Assembly: GCA_024516035.1 (NCBI GenBank)
Contig: CM044961.1
Span: forward strand, 30,834,195 to 30,898,194
Length of the DNA: 64,000 nucleotides
From: Bactericera cockerelli
Taxonomy: Eukaryota; Arthropoda; Insecta; Hemiptera; Triozidae
Direction of reading: 5' to 3'
Both the position numbers and the translations under genes were made by a program. Every line of letters starts with the position of its first letter. The stretch's first letter is position 1. The notes below the pieces were generated by a model, which worked only from the letters and a program-made list of their open reading frames with translations, was not told the origin of the DNA and searched no databases. This document shows, one piece after another, positions 1-11,573 of the stretch.

Positions 1-4
1 CAAA

Positions 5-122
5 AATATGGCCTTATTTATACTACCCGATTAGGACTATTAAGTCCCATTATTCCAGAAGTAAGCCCAAGACGCATTACTATAGTATGGTAAATATCCC
101 AAATGGGAAGAAAAGTTGTCAT
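5..122 (-). mobile_element. SINE-D 3' body fragment
   Basis: This matches the body of the more complete SINE-D copies at 49628-49818 and 51343-51523, sharing words such as gccttatttatactacccga and gtaagcccaag. The tRNA-like head is missing. The element runs on the minus strand, so its 3' end is at the left. Confidence 0.7.
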
Positions 123-475
123 GGAGGACAACAAGTGAGTAAGGTCACTTTTGAATCTTTTCCTTATGCATTCTAATATTCATTCTAGTGTAAAAGACAT
201 GTAAACTATCAAGCTAAATGTATACGTATATGTATAATTATTGTGGTTAAAAATAAATAAATACATCACTGAACACCTCCCCTCCATGGATTTTTTTTGT
301 TCAACAACACATCCTGCACTAGTTTCTTGATTAGGAACCCCGCCCACCCTCCTAGGCAAATAAAGTTTAAACCGCACAGATGCTCTTAAATTTGATTACC
401 GTACTTAAAATTATACGACGCTCTGACGTTCTTCAGTGGAGAAGAAGAAGACGAGACTACTTGCAGATGATATAA

Positions 476-705
476 AATACTTGTACATTGATAGGTATGT
501 AGATGGAAAGAAACAAAGAGACAAAATACTTGTAAATAGATAGGTAAGTAGATGGAAACAAAGAGACAAAACACTTTTACATAGATAGGTATGTAGATGG
601 AAAGAAACAAAGAGACGAAATACTTGTACATAGATAGGTAAGTAGATGGAAAGAAACAAAGAGACAAAATACTTATACATAGATAGGTAAATAGATTAAT
701 CAACC
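476..705. repeat. Minisatellite, about 49 bp x 5
   Basis: A unit containing gtagatggaaagaaacaaag recurs at roughly 499, 548, 592, 642 and 690 (spacing 44-50 bp). A further partial unit resumes at 770-795, after an inserted SINE tail. The reverse strand reads open as short Leu/Tyr/Ser-rich ORFs, which I regard as a by-product of the repeat. Confidence 0.85.
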
Positions 706-765
706 TCAACCATGAAGTTGAACAACGTCGACCGCGCTTTAGCGGGATAAGACAGAATAAGAGAA
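690..765 (+). mobile_element. SINE-C 3' tail inside the minisatellite
   Basis: The stretch with caacctcaaccatgaagttg, then gtcgacc and gggataagacagaataagag, matches the 3' tail of SINE-C at 22500-22576. It separates two parts of the 49-bp minisatellite. Confidence 0.6.
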
Positions 766-861
766 GAAAAAGGTAAATAGATGGAAAGAAATATGTTGGG
801 ACAAACTGTAGAATGGACAAAATAATAAAATCAAATGAAATACATTAAGAAAATAATAATA

Positions 862-905
862 ATAATATCGCCTTATTTATACTACCCGATTAGGACTATT
901 AAGTA
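862..905 (-). mobile_element. SINE-D 3' end fragment
   Basis: The sequence repeats the first bases of the fragment at 5-50, preceded here by an (ATA)n run. This suggests that SINE-D ends in an ATT/AAT microsatellite tail. Confidence 0.6.
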
Positions 906-919
906 GCAGTGCCAGAAAT

Positions 920-990
920 TAACACATCAACAATGAGGATTATGTTGAACAACGCCGACTCCATGTAGGTTTGAGAAAAGGCAAAGTGAC
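920..990 (+). mobile_element. SINE-C 3' tail fragment
   Basis: It contains gttgaacaacgccgac followed by gtaggtttgagaaaaggcaa. These match the 3' tail of the complete SINE-C at 10917-11330. Confidence 0.6.
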
Positions 991-1481
991 GGCCTCAAAA
1001 GGGGGCCTTCCGATAACTTTTAAAAATATTAATTGGAAGTATTTTTTTTAAGTTATTAAGTTAAAGGTCTTGATCCCCTGATGCTTGATATGACATTTTC
1101 ATTCAATTGGAGAATCCGTGTGAGGTTCACAGAACTACTAATAAAATATAGAGAGAGAATAAAAGAACTGTTAGTAAAATAACATAAATTGTAGAAGAAA
1201 GAGAGAGAGAGAGAGAGAGACTGAACGATAGGTAATAAAACAAGATGAAATATAATATAGAAGGGAGAAAGAGAATGAGTAAGTAACGACGGAAAAATTT
1301 ACGACAGTCTTGATAAAGAAAACGCAGGTAGGAAAAAGTAACAATAAAAAGTAAAATAAAACAATACATTAGATTAAAGAACGTTGAAGTTGAAACACAC
1401 ATAGACAAAGAAAGAGAAGAGAGGAGATGAAAAAATACATGGTAAAGAAAGAGACTAGAGAGAAGTTATCGAAAAATAATA

Positions 1482-1543
1482 ATAATACTCTTTAGTGGAA
1501 GGTAACCACCAGGCGAGTTTAATACTCAAAGCATTTTCTACCA
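1482..1543 (-). mobile_element. SINE-A 3' tail fragment
   Basis: It contains ctctttagtggaaggtaacc, then ccaccaggcgag and aaagcattttctaccaccta. This is the reverse complement of the 3' half of SINE-A (compare 20990-21085). It abuts a SINE-B copy on the same strand. Confidence 0.7.
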
Positions 1544-1559
1544 CCTAAGAAATGTTATC

Positions 1560-1685
1560 GAAGGTATTTGTATTAATCTCTTACGTGATGTCTCACCTAC
1601 TCAAACTCGCTGAACTTGGGACTTGAACCACCGACCTTCGTGTTACAAGTCGACCGCCTGATCGATCAAGCTACTCAGTATCAAG
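1560..1685 (-). mobile_element. SINE-B, tRNA-derived, full head
   Basis: Read on the minus strand it starts with a tRNA-like head (tagcttgatcgat as A-box region, ggttcaagtcccaag as B box) and continues into the shared body (gcgagtttgagtaggtgag). At least nine related copies or fragments lie in the window. Confidence 0.75.
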
Positions 1686-1689
1686 CCAG

Positions 1690-1912
1690 TCAGTAACACA
1701 AAGGAGTGAACACACGAAAAGGGAAATGACAGGAAGTAACAACTAGCATCACTGTAACAGGAAATAGCACACAGAGTAAAATAGAGAACTGTTCTCTCCA
1801 GAAAAGGAAGAGAACAAAAAAGAACAGAGAGCACATGAAGGTTCTGGCCAGTGAAAGACAAAGAAAGGATAGATAGAGTGTAAATAGGAGTGAATAATTA
1901 TTTGGAATGTCA

Positions 1913-1945
<33 letters not shown>

Positions 1946-2290
1946 AGAGAGAGAGAGAGAGAGAGATACAAAGAGAAAGAGCGAGACAATGCGGAGAAGA
2001 AAAGGGAAAAAAGAAAGGATAGTGAGAGATGCAAAGGAGAAAGAGAGTGGGAAAAGAGTGAAGAGAAAACGGAGAGGAAATGAATTTTAATAGGAAAAGA
2101 GAGAGAGACAAAGAAAAAGAGCGAGACAATGCGGAAAAGAAAAGGGAAAAAAGAAAGGATAGTGAAAGATGCAAAGGAGATAGAGAGTGGGAAAAGAGTG
2201 AAGAGGAAACGGAGAGGAAATGAATTGTAATAGGAAGAGAGGGGGAGAGAGAGAAAGAGAGAGAGGGGGAGAAAAGGAAAGGAAGGGATG
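1690..2290. repeat. GA-rich tract with (TG)n and a 139-bp duplication
   Basis: The tract is almost entirely purine on the plus strand. It holds a (TG)n run near 1911-1940. A segment beginning agcgagacaatgcgg occurs at about 1980 and 2119 with only a few differences. ORFs on the minus strand here (Leu/Ser/Phe-rich) follow from base composition. Confidence 0.85.
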
Positions 2291-2627
2291 GGAGGAAAAG
2301 AATAATGGATGTAATAAGTGAAAGAGCTTACAGATGACAGGAATGTATAAGTGCTGATCTTCAGATGAATGGGATTGAGGAAATTCTGGATTATACAATG
2401 GTGGTAAGTACATTGGTACTATCTTAGACATTGATAACGGACATACCACTATAATAGACGATACTAAAACTTATATTGGTAGTGCTCACATTACTCAGAT
2501 ACTTAACAATAGTAAGATGATGACGGACATAAAAGAAATAGTTCTCAATAATAAAAGGATCTTTAGTGGAAGTGTAACGTCAGGTCTTTTGCTCCAACTT
2601 GAGATTATTATTAGCCAATCGAAGTGT
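2291..2627. other. Unassigned spacer
   Basis: I see no coding region or recognisable repeat, apart from a short piece resembling the SINE-A tail near 2560-2580 (ctttagtggaagtgtaac). Confidence 0.4.
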
Positions 2628-2632
2628 TCATA

Positions 2633-3692
2633 CAGGGTGTCTACTAAATGGTCAAAGTAAAATTCCCTGACTTTTCCAGGATTTCCAGAGCATTTTTCCA
2701 GTTTCTCCAGTCTACTTTTTTAAGGAGACATTATATGTATGTTATATAAGACGTCAATCTGCCTTCTATTTTTTTTTTTTTGCAAGCCCACCGCCACGCC
2801 ACCCAACCAAACATTTTTTCTAAATCAATTAAATGAGTTTTCTGGTACGTTCTACGATATCAACATTTAGTACCTACTGGGGAAGAGACATCAGCAGGAT
2901 ATCGAATAGGTGGATATTATGTACAAATTGCTTACTCATGTACTATTTGATTATTAGTACACAATAGGTAATGCATATTAAAATAATAGTAAATATGCAA
3001 ATTAGACATGTCATATTTTTAGAAAACGTGTTTAGCTCCTTGCTTTTAGAAAACATGTTAAGCTCCTTGCTTTTTTTTTCAAATAAAAAATCTAGTGTGA
3101 TCACCACAAGACTTTTCTTACCTTATTGCTAAGAAATCACCAATTCTTTTCTCGTAAATTTGATAAAAGTTCCCTAACGGTAACTCCTACCAAGAATGTG
3201 TTAGGAATGATAAAAAAAAATACACAAATTATATTATTGTATATTTTTTTTTAAATTTCGCCGAATACAATACTTTCCTGATTATAGGATAAGGAAAGTT
3301 AAAACTAAATGTAATAAATCAACACACAAATAGGAACCCTAAAGAAAATTTAAGAACTTTCAGGAAAAACCCTGAAAAAAAAAACCTGCTAAAATTTTGT
3401 TAATCTTATCAAAAAGTGGTTAAGAGTGTTTTGTGTTTCTTACCAAAGAAGTATTATCACAATGCCTGGATTACAGTGGCGCCGCAGGCGATTTTTTTTT
3501 TTTTTTTCATTTTCATGACAAAATTGGATATTGAAAAAAAAAATTCCCTGACTTTTGGTGTTTTTCCCAAAATTCCCTGACTTATGGTGTTTTTTCACAA
3601 AATTCCCTGACTTTTCCCTGACTTTTTTGGTCTCGAAAAATTCCCTGACAATTCCAGGTTTTCCAGGATTTCCCTGACCAGTAGACACCCTG
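2633..3692. mobile_element. Non-autonomous DNA transposon, CAGGGTGTCTACT ends
   Basis: The ends are inverted: cagggtgtctact at 2633 and its complement agtagacaccctg at 3692. Both are flanked by the 5-bp direct repeat TCATA (2628-2632 and 3693-3697), consistent with a target-site duplication. The 1060-bp interior has no transposase. The last 150 bp carry a repeated word aattccctgac (about 3541, 3570, 3599, 3613, 3648); the left end has one copy near 2662. A 5-bp duplication does not fit Tc1/mariner (TA), so I leave the superfamily open. Confidence 0.8.
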
Positions 3693-3699
3693 TCATAGT

Positions 3700-5090
3700 A
3701 TAGAAATTGGAAAATACTTATTAGCTATGCATCTTTGTATGCGTTGGCCAATTGTAGGGTCTCTTGATTCGATAAGGAACAAGTCCTCAAAATCCAAGAG
3801 GAAACTCATTCCAAAACCCTATCTGCTCACATTTAAAATTTTCACACATTTAAAAAGGTATGAAACAGGTCGTCATAACCAAAGACTCTATAGAGTTATA
3901 GAGGAAAGGCTTTCTACTATTCCACACATTAAAGACAGTATGAATTTCAACCATGCACATCATAGAAGGGATAAAGAAGGGTAATTGAATGAAAGAAATA
4001 CACAAAGACATTTAGATAGAAAAAGGCGGAGATAAAGAGTGAATGGGAGGGATAGGATAAATAAATGTGAAGAGAGAGAGAGAAGTGTAGAAAGAAATAA
4101 AAATAATAGAGAGATAACAGCAGAAGTAAACCTAAATGGGGAACAATATAAAAATGAGGTACACACAACATTAAAATAATAATGAGAGATCCAACCGAGT
4201 TGGAGATAGAGACAACGCGCGAAGATTAAACAAAAAGACAGAAGGATATGAAAATGTGGATAGGAAAGAAAACAAGAAAAAGAGAGCTTGGAAATAAAAT
4301 GAACAGTAAAATAGATAGAGTAAATGGAACAGGAAGAGAGTGGTGATAAAGGAAGAAAAATGATTCAAGAAATAAGAGGAAGGAAAAGTGATAGTAAACA
4401 GGAATAGACAAGGAGAGATGGGGAAATAAGAAGAGGAATATATGGGACGGCAAAAGACATAGAAGAAAGAGAAGAAAGGTGGTGGAAGATGGTGGATAAT
4501 ATGAGAATAGCGTCAGAAAGAGAAGAGGGAAGTAAGGAAAAGTGATGATAAAAGGAAGGAATTAAAGAAGTGGTGAGTGAAATAAACAGTAAAAGAGATA
4601 GAAGAAAGAAGATGGAAGAGAGGTGGCAAAAGAGGAAGGAGAAGATGGAAAGGAAAAAAGACAAGGACATCGGGAAAAAAGAAAGAGCTGGAATTAAAAT
4701 TAACACAAAAAAAAGGATGAAAGAAAGTAAGATGGTTTGGAGAGCTGGCAGAAAAGTAACAGAGGTAGAAAGTAATAAAAATACAAAAAAGAAGGAAGAG
4801 TATAGATTAAAAGGGAACACGAAAGAAGGGAGGCCAATAAAATGCAAAGTGTAAAAGAAATAAAAACTAAGTGGGAAAAAAGACACTGGTAGTGGAGATA
4901 AAAATGGATTAGAATCAAGAACAAACAAAGAAATAAAGTTTAAACTTAAGTTCGGCTTAAGTGGAGATTAGCAGGGAGTAGCACTTCTTGTTTAACCCCG
5001 GGAAGAAATTACAGGGATACTTCCTGCCAAGATAGTTCCCGCCTGGGTCTATTCGTTTTCGATTACCGGGTAAATGCTTAACACCTCGAA
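3700..5090. other. Unassigned, purine-rich spacer
   Basis: From about 4000 to 4930 the plus strand is A/G-rich but not simply tandem. Long reverse-strand ORFs (up to 187 aa, Phe/Leu/Ser-rich) and a Lys/Glu/Arg-rich forward ORF reflect that bias. The short ORF at 3727-3984 has no recognisable domain. No gene is called. Confidence 0.5.
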
Positions 5091-5094
5091 AGTT

Positions 5095-5205
5095 AAGCGT
5101 CTTTTTTTTTCGACAATTTTTTGAACTTTTTTTTTTTAAAGTTTTCATGTATTTATATTTCACAATAACATCTTCAAAAGATAAAAAATCTTGTGCTGAA
5201 GGTAA
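5095..5205 (-). mobile_element. Retroposon 3' end, tail family K
   Basis: Poly(T) runs at the left, followed by a block with catcttcaaaagataaa and tcttgtgctgaagg, recur at 20052-20172. Read on the minus strand this is a conserved 3' UTR ending in poly(A), as expected of a 5'-truncated retroposon. Confidence 0.6.
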
Positions 5206-6380
5206 ATAATTATTAAATTGGAGCTAAATTTTTGGTACTTGGGAACTTGATATCGGACTTCCAACTTTCTTTTTGGGGCTAAATATTTGTTACTTTAAAC
5301 TTTTAAATTAGAACCATCTGAGGTTGAATTCAATTTGAACAGTTTGAAATCCAAGAACAGGCTCTTTGAGTAAGGCTTTTGTAGGAGTTTTGCAGAATTT
5401 TATCTTTTCACTTACAAGAACCTTGAAATACATCAAAGTTCAAAAGATAGCGCCACTACGCATTTTCACTATGATTCTGATTTCTCTTACTACGAATTGT
5501 ATAGTTTTGGCTTTGATGATAAATTCCTTTTCATTAGAAGTTGACCTCACCCAATTATTTCTCTTTCACGAGAAAAAGGACACTACGCTTGCCATGGATA
5601 AGGACTTAATTTTTGACCTATGTTTATAGAGAAAAATAGAGGTCAGGAGATTTTGTTGGAGATTTTTTTTTTTTTTGAAACGAATTGCAATGGAGTTCCA
5701 ACTAGTAAGAAGTCAAAGAGCTTCTTGATTGATAAATCTGTAACTTTGTGTAACTAATATCGGCGCTTTGGTTGCTCCAAATGAAAAACCTACAACATTT
5801 CCCGACGGTTTTGGTTACACCTTCTTTAAAGTCAGGTACAAATCGGCGCTTTTGGATAATGCCCATTAGCTTCTAAGTTTTTGTTGTTGTTTTTACGTTA
5901 AAATTCGAAATTTAAAGGCCTCAGGGACTCTACTCTTAGGGTAAATTTCATTCACTCTACGCCTCTGATCCTTCTCATTGTTAGCCTGGCTCCCTCCCAT
6001 TCTCACTCGCCCTCTCCAATTTCTTTTATTACCTTTCTATCTTCGCTGCCTCTATTTATTACCTCACTGTCTTTACTACCTCTATCATCTGTTATTTCCC
6101 TCTACGACAGGGAACGAGAAAAAAAGGGAAAGAATATCATCATCTGTTTTATGGCAGCCATTTTAACTTTATTGTCCCGGGGGGGATATTCGAGCAGTTT
6201 GAATATTGGTGCTGATAGGGCTGATCGAGTAGATGATGAACCTGATCAGGTTATTAAAGATGTGGATGATGACATAATGATGATTGTGATAGTTCTTATC
6301 TTTTGGATAAGAATTATCACAATCCTGATGATGATGTAAGTCATATTGTTTATAGTAATACTCTAGCTGCATATATTATG
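5206..6380. other. Unassigned spacer
   Basis: I recognise no gene. The 87-aa ORF at 5366-5629 has no known domain and no supporting context. A hairpin with stem attgtgatagttcttatc (one mismatch) and a short T/G loop lies at about 6281-6333. Confidence 0.4.
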
Positions 6381-6519
6381 ACCGACCTCAGTGGCTTGAT
6401 CGATAAGGCAGTGGACTTGTAACCTGGAGGTCGGTGGTGAAGTCCCGTTTTCAGCGTAGATTTAGTAAAGCGAGTTTGAGTAGTTGTGATATCACAAAAG
6501 TGATTAACACAAATATGAT
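6381..6519 (+). mobile_element. SINE-B, near-complete copy
   Basis: It starts accgacctcagtggcttgat (A-box region), passes a degenerate B box and ends gtgattaacacaaatatga, matching 51626-51766 over its whole length. A tRNA-derived head of this type would provide a Pol III promoter. Confidence 0.8.
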
Positions 6520-6544
6520 AACTTTTATGATGAAGTGATAATAA

Positions 6545-6835
6545 GCTCGAAACAGCTGTCCAAGTATGTTCCGATATTCATGTACATTGTACATCTAGGA
6601 CAACTTCTCACTTTTCTAATAACAGTACAACATAATAATAAAAAGTTTATCTATAAAAAAAAAAATTCCCACTTTTCTGTTTATACTATGCTCAAAATAG
6701 AGAGTTTTGTTTGATGGCATGGATAATTGGGACTATTACCTGCTGATGAGAGCAAATAAGCTCGAAACAGCTGTCCAGTATGTTCTGATATTCATGTACA
6801 TCTTCAACTTTTCACTTTTCTGTTTATACTGTACT
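6545..6835. repeat. Two-copy direct repeat
   Basis: The block from aagctcgaaacagctgtcc through cttttctgtttatact occurs around 6545-6690 and again at 6758-6830, the second copy shorter. No function is apparent. Confidence 0.6.
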
Positions 6836-7142
6836 GATTATTAAAAAAAAAATTTAAAAAAAAATAATCTGCAACTGATGGCACATGAGTACTAAAAGAC
6901 ACAGTATTAGATAATGGATTTTATTCTTCTTATTTTTTTCCCTATATTCTTCTTTTTCTGTTTTAACTTCTGGTTTTTTATGGTCGCCTTTGGTATAATT
7001 GGTGTGAAACTTCCTTTTTCTCAATTTCTCTTGCATTATGGTTATTGGTTTTGTCTTTGGTCTTACTGTCATTTCATTTAGTGAAACTTGTTTGTCAATA
7101 ATTCCCAATTTGTTACTAAATTTATCCATTCTATACATTATC
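6836..7142. other. Unassigned spacer
   Basis: It is AT-rich with a Lys-rich 100-aa reverse-strand ORF (6854-7156) that has no recognisable domain and runs into the inverted-repeat element next door. Confidence 0.4.
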
Positions 7143-8106
7143 TGGGTCATTTTCATTTATCTTGGGCATATCAAGTCCGCAACCTTTCTCCTTTAATAAA
7201 TGTGAAAATAATAGGGATATATGACTAAAATCTATTTGATCACATAGGAAACAATTTTTTTTTATAAATTACAATAATAAATTGTCTTTTAAACTAATGT
7301 GGAGACTGAAATTTGCCAGTTATGTAAGTAACGTTCATGATATTTTAGGTGTCCCTTAGTCTAAGATTTTACTGTGTCTGATAGAAAAAAAATACATTTC
7401 TCCCCATTATTTTCACCAAAATCCAATATAAATGAGAAAAATACAGTTCATTTAGGATGTGACCATTAGTTTTCATAAAAATAATAATGTTCACCTCATT
7501 CTACAGACGTGTAAAGTTGTGTCCCTACGAAGAAAAAAAAATCTCCGTCATGAATGTTACCCCCAAAAAAATGTAAACCATTTTGAAAAAGCCTTAGAAT
7601 GAGAAGCTAGCAGCTGCCGCCATTTTGCTTCTTACAGATGACATTGTTTTTGTTTTGAAATTTCCTGTCAGTTGGATGTTGGATGCAGTACAGTGAGGGA
7701 CAATGGTGGGTCTAATTTTTTTTGACAAGAACGTTACGCGGTTTTTTTAAATAAATTGTAATGATTCTTTAATATATAATGTATTTCTTTAATTCTTCTG
7801 CATGTCCTCTTTCCAATCAAATATTTTTTTTTGTAAAGTGAATATTCTTTTATTGAGAAAAGATTGTTTTAGTGGCGTGTTACTCATGAACGTTACCGTC
7901 ATGAACGTTACCCGAGGTCATGAACGTTACCTGGTACGTTAAGTTTTTGTAATTTTGTGTAGAGGTAGCTGCTAGAAATATTCTAAATGAAAGCTTTTGC
8001 TCAAAGGTATTTGTCTTAGTCTTCTGAGCCTAAAAATTGTTTAGGAAAAAAGTAATGTTCATGACTTGAAAAAATCCAATTGCCCAAGATAAATGAAAAT
8101 GACCCA
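7143..8106. mobile_element. Inverted-repeat element with internal catgaacgttac motifs
   Basis: A perfect 26-bp terminal inverted repeat is present: tgggtcattttcatttatct plus ttgggca at 7143-7168, and its complement at 8081-8106. The 964-bp interior has no transposase-like ORF. A 12-bp motif, catgaacgttac or one-base variants, occurs at about 7549, 7726, 7885, 7900 and 7919 in one orientation and at 7327 and 8052 in the other, so the outermost copies face inward. No clear target duplication beyond TC is visible. It is probably a non-autonomous DNA transposon; the superfamily is not assigned. Confidence 0.7.
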
Positions 8107-8184
8107 TCTAATATAATAAGTACATAATTATACATCTGTACCTATCTAATATTATTATTAGTACCTACAGCTACAGTTGAGAGC

Positions 8185-8320
8185 TATTTCATTGTGCAAT
8201 TTGGTTCTTAATAAAGCTTGGTATAAAAAAAACATCCGTTTAATGGAGTTCTTTCACTGTGCATTTTGGTGCTTACTAAAGCTTGATATAAAAAAAAACC
8301 ATTTTAAAATGGAGTTCTTT
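8185..8320. repeat. Tandem duplication, about 69 bp x 2
   Basis: Two consecutive units each run from a ttcattgtgcaattt-like block through taaagcttg and an A-run to a block like tttaatggagttctt. They differ at several positions. Confidence 0.7.
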
Positions 8321-8834
8321 TTTTTAAGCTCTAAGCTTAATTTTACTAAATATGACACTGATGCTGTACCTGTTCATAAAGAATGCAGAGGTACATGCAT
8401 AATATGTATTTATGTACCTGATATTTACATACTATAGTTATGTATATGTACACATTTTCATATATTTTTTCACGGAGTATGTAGGTCGTATATTCCGCGG
8501 AGAGTAATTTTATTACCGTACTGCAGTAATCCTTCGCAAAATTCTGCACATTTTTTTTTTTTTTTTTTTTTAAGGTAAAGTACCTACATATACATATAAT
8601 TATGAATAGCGTTAGTGGAGGAGAGGTACGGAGAAACTTCAATTACGGAGAAATTTCGTCAAGTTTTTAGATTAAAAACGACAAGTTTTAAAGTAGAAAA
8701 GTCAATTTTATGTTCGCAGACGTATAATGACTACCTGGGAAACAGTGCTTTGTTGTCGCCAAGTTTTTTCGCCCATGGCTGTGACGTAGTGTTTGAAACT
8801 TCGAAACTCAATTCGAGAACAAATACTTCTAAGA
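8321..8834. other. Unassigned spacer
   Basis: It holds a poly(T) run at about 8550-8572. Short ORFs on both strands have no recognisable domains. Confidence 0.4.
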
Positions 8835-9110
8835 ATGAGAGAGAAGGGATGGAGGGAGGGAGAGAGAGAGGGAGAGAATTGAGAAAAAGATTAGTGTAAA
8901 AGTAGGAGATAAATATACATTTAAAAGGTAATGTTGAGAGTGAGACATGTGGAAGGAGAGAGAGGGGAGGAGAGGGTGAGAGATATAAGAGGGGAGGAGA
9001 GAGAGAGAGAGAAGAGGGGGAGGAGAGAGAGAGGGAGGAGAGAGAGAAGGAAAAAAGGGAGGGAGAGATAGGGGAGGAGATAGAGAGAGGGTAGGAGAGA
9101 GAGAGAGAGA
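8835..9110. repeat. GA-rich low-complexity tract
   Basis: The plus strand is nearly all purine, with imperfect gagagagggaggag units. The reverse-strand Ser/Leu/Pro ORF is compositional. Confidence 0.85.
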
Positions 9111-9489
9111 TAGCATCGTCACATGGGGCCTAACTTGAATTTTTAAGGAAGGACAATCTGTGACTGACAGTTTCTCAGCGATTCAAAAACTGACAATAAT
9201 ATATTTTATCAATATAATAATAATATCAATAAAATAACAATACTAAAAATGAATCAATTATAAAAATAATACTAAATGTATCAATAATAACAATACAAAA
9301 AAATCAATAATAATAAAAATATCAAGAATAATAAAAATTTCAATAATAACAATACGTATCTGTCACGCCTTCTCGCTGTCTCTACATCACTCACTCACTC
9401 ATTCTCTGATGATATATCAATCAAACTCACACGCACATTGTTCAAAGATGATAATGATGAAAATGTCTGAAAAATTCAACGTCTAATGT
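9111..9489. other. AT-rich spacer with (CAATAA)-like words
   Basis: Between 9190 and 9350 the words aataata and tcaataa recur irregularly. Nothing coding is seen. Confidence 0.5.
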
Positions 9490-9935
9490 ATTTTGAATGG
9501 GAGGGAGAGAGAGATAGAATTTTTTTTAACATATAGGGAGAGAAAGAGATATAGAGGTAGATGCTAAGGAGAGTGAGAGAGAGAGAGAGAATTAGAGGTA
9601 GATGCTATAGGGAGAGTGAGAAAAATAGAGATAGATGTTAGGGAGAGTGAGAGAGATAGAGATAGATGTTAGGGAGAGTGAGAGAGATAGATGGTAGGAA
9701 GAGTGAGGCTAGGGAGACTGAGAGAGATAGAGATATATGTTAGGGAGAGTGAGAAGATAGATAGATGTAGGGAGAGTGAGAGAGATAGAGATAGATGGTA
9801 GGGAGAGTGAGAGAGATAGAGATAGTGGTAGGGAGAGTAAGAGAGATAGATACAGATGTTAGGAAGAGTGAGGTAGGAGATGAGAGAGGTAGAGATAGAT
9901 GGTAGGGAGAGTGAGAGAGATGAAGGGATGAGTAA
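9490..9935. repeat. Minisatellite, about 33-36 bp unit
   Basis: Units of the form gatagatgttagggagagtg followed by agagagatagag repeat about ten times with indels. The reverse strand reads open as a Ser/Leu/Tyr-rich frame for the same reason. Confidence 0.85.
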
Positions 9936-10349
9936 ATAAAAGTAATAATAAGGCAGGGAAATCAATGCAAGAATGAGGATGTAAGAAAGAGAGGAAGACA
10001 TATGTAGAGAAAGACAGAGAGAGAAATAAATAAATATAATAGTGATATTGGAGGAAAATATATATTTTTTTTATGAATGAATTAATGAAAATAATAAATA
10101 AATTATTATTATTATTATTATTATTATTATTGAAAACTCTTTATTAGAAGAACGTAATTAATAATTATATAGAAACAAATGATTTTAAAAAATAAAATAC
10201 AAAATAGACAAAATTAATATAAACAAAAAAAATGAACATTTAATTAAAGAGAGGTCTATAACAATCGAAGTCCTTGCCCCCTCTTTTGCCTACTCACATT
10301 AAAACACTCATTTTTCCTCACGAGAAAGAGAAGATGGAGATGATGATTT
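9936..10349. other. AT-rich spacer with (ATT)n
   Basis: An (ATT)n microsatellite lies at about 10105-10132. The rest is AT-rich without recognisable features. Confidence 0.5.
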
Positions 10350-10445
10350 GATTGATTTTTGATTTGATTTTATTCTTTATTTAAATACAATTTTGAATTA
10401 CATTATATGACACCTCCTAAGATAATTCTACCTTGTTGTAAGAAT
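10350..10445 (-). mobile_element. Retroposon 3' end, tail family L
   Basis: It is the reverse complement of 16990-17092: gattttattctttatttaaa, then gacacctcctaagat. In the other orientation the block ends in tandem TCAAA words, like the short microsatellite tails of some non-LTR retrotransposons. Confidence 0.6.
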
Positions 10446-10916
10446 AAGAAGAAGAAGATGATGATGAATAAGAAGAATAAGATGAAGAAGGAGAATAAGA
10501 TGAAGAAGAAGAAGGAAGAGAAAGAGGAATACACACAACCTGGCAATTTGCAGCGAAATTTTTTTGGCAGGCGTGCAGAATTTTTCAAAGTCTGTGCGAT
10601 AGGGAACAAATGTTTGTGACAGATTTATGGATTTTTTTGAAGTGGAAAAGAGGGGGGGATGCAGGGAGGGGAAATTGGGAGGGAGAAAAAAGATGTATAG
10701 ATGAAATTAATAAAATAATGGATGTGAAAGAGAAAAGAGACACACAGATATTGAGAGAGAAACAGATTTCTATGGAAGAGAGGGAGGAAGGAGCAAAAAT
10801 AATTGAAAGGAGGAGCGAGGAAAATTTGAACAGAAGAGGGGAGAGATGGCGGGAGAAAATAAATGAGAGGAGAGAGGAGAAAAGAGGATTCATTGAAAGG
10901 AGGGAAATTCGGAAAT
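10446..10916. other. Purine-rich spacer
   Basis: It starts with GAA/GAT-type triplets (10447-10530) and continues as an A/G-rich stretch. The ORFs on both strands are compositional. Confidence 0.5.
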
Positions 10917-11330
10917 GCCAGCCTCCGTGGCGTAACGGATATGACCACTGCCCGTAGACACAACCTGAGTTTGATTCCCGGTTGGGGTAAACTTTTCACA
11001 AAGAAAACATGGACAATGCCCGTTAATTTGTTAAAATAAAAAAGAAAATTCTGTTCCCTGAAAACACATGAGGTTGGCATTTCCGGGCCTACCAAAGCTG
11101 GGTGAGGTTGACGTGGGTAGCTGGTACGAATCCCAGCGCATGGGATGGTTTTAAAAAACTCGTCGTAATCAAGACGGTACATGAAATTTTATTATAAAAT
11201 TGTTACATTATAGGAAGGACATACAGGCGTAACAATGTGAGACAACCAACCAACGTTCTCAACCTTGAGGTTGAACAATGCCGACCCCACCAAGTAGGTT
11301 TGGAAAAAGGCAAAGTGAAAGAAGAAGAAT
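10917..11330 (+). mobile_element. SINE-C, complete copy
   Basis: The 5' head is tRNA-like: ccgtggcgtaacggatatga (A-box region) and gagtttgattcccggttggg (B box). The body includes gtgaggttgacgtgggtagc. The tail has ccaaccaacgttctcaacct and gttgaacaatgccgacccc, and the element ends in GAA triplets. It is about 410 bp with no ORF. The body and tail recur behind a 5S-like head at 50160-50465, so the promoter module appears exchangeable. Confidence 0.8.
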
Positions 11331-11515
11331 GAAGAGAGGGAAAGAGACTAATAGAAATATTTGAGGGGAAGGAGATACAAGAATAGAAATAGAATACATT
11401 GTAGGGAGAAAGTGAAAAAATGAATTTAATTTAATATTTCAATAAATGCTAATTATATAAAAAAAATAGTAATTTATAATTTATTTTAGTAATCATTCAA
11501 TGACATTATAACTAG

Positions 11516-11573
11516 TGTAGATTTAGTGAAGCGAGTTTGAGTGGTTTCACGAAGTGATTAACACAAATATGAT
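11516..11573 (+). mobile_element. SINE-B 3' fragment
   Basis: It contains tagatttagtgaagcgagtt then gattaacacaaatatgata, the 3' half of SINE-B without its tRNA-like head. Confidence 0.65.

Noticed and set aside
476..705. CRISPR-like array
   Set aside because: The units are contiguous with no spacers and the context is eukaryotic; it is a minisatellite.
5366..5629. 87-aa forward ORF as host gene
   Set aside because: No recognisable domain, splice context or repeat support; length is expected by chance in AT-rich DNA.
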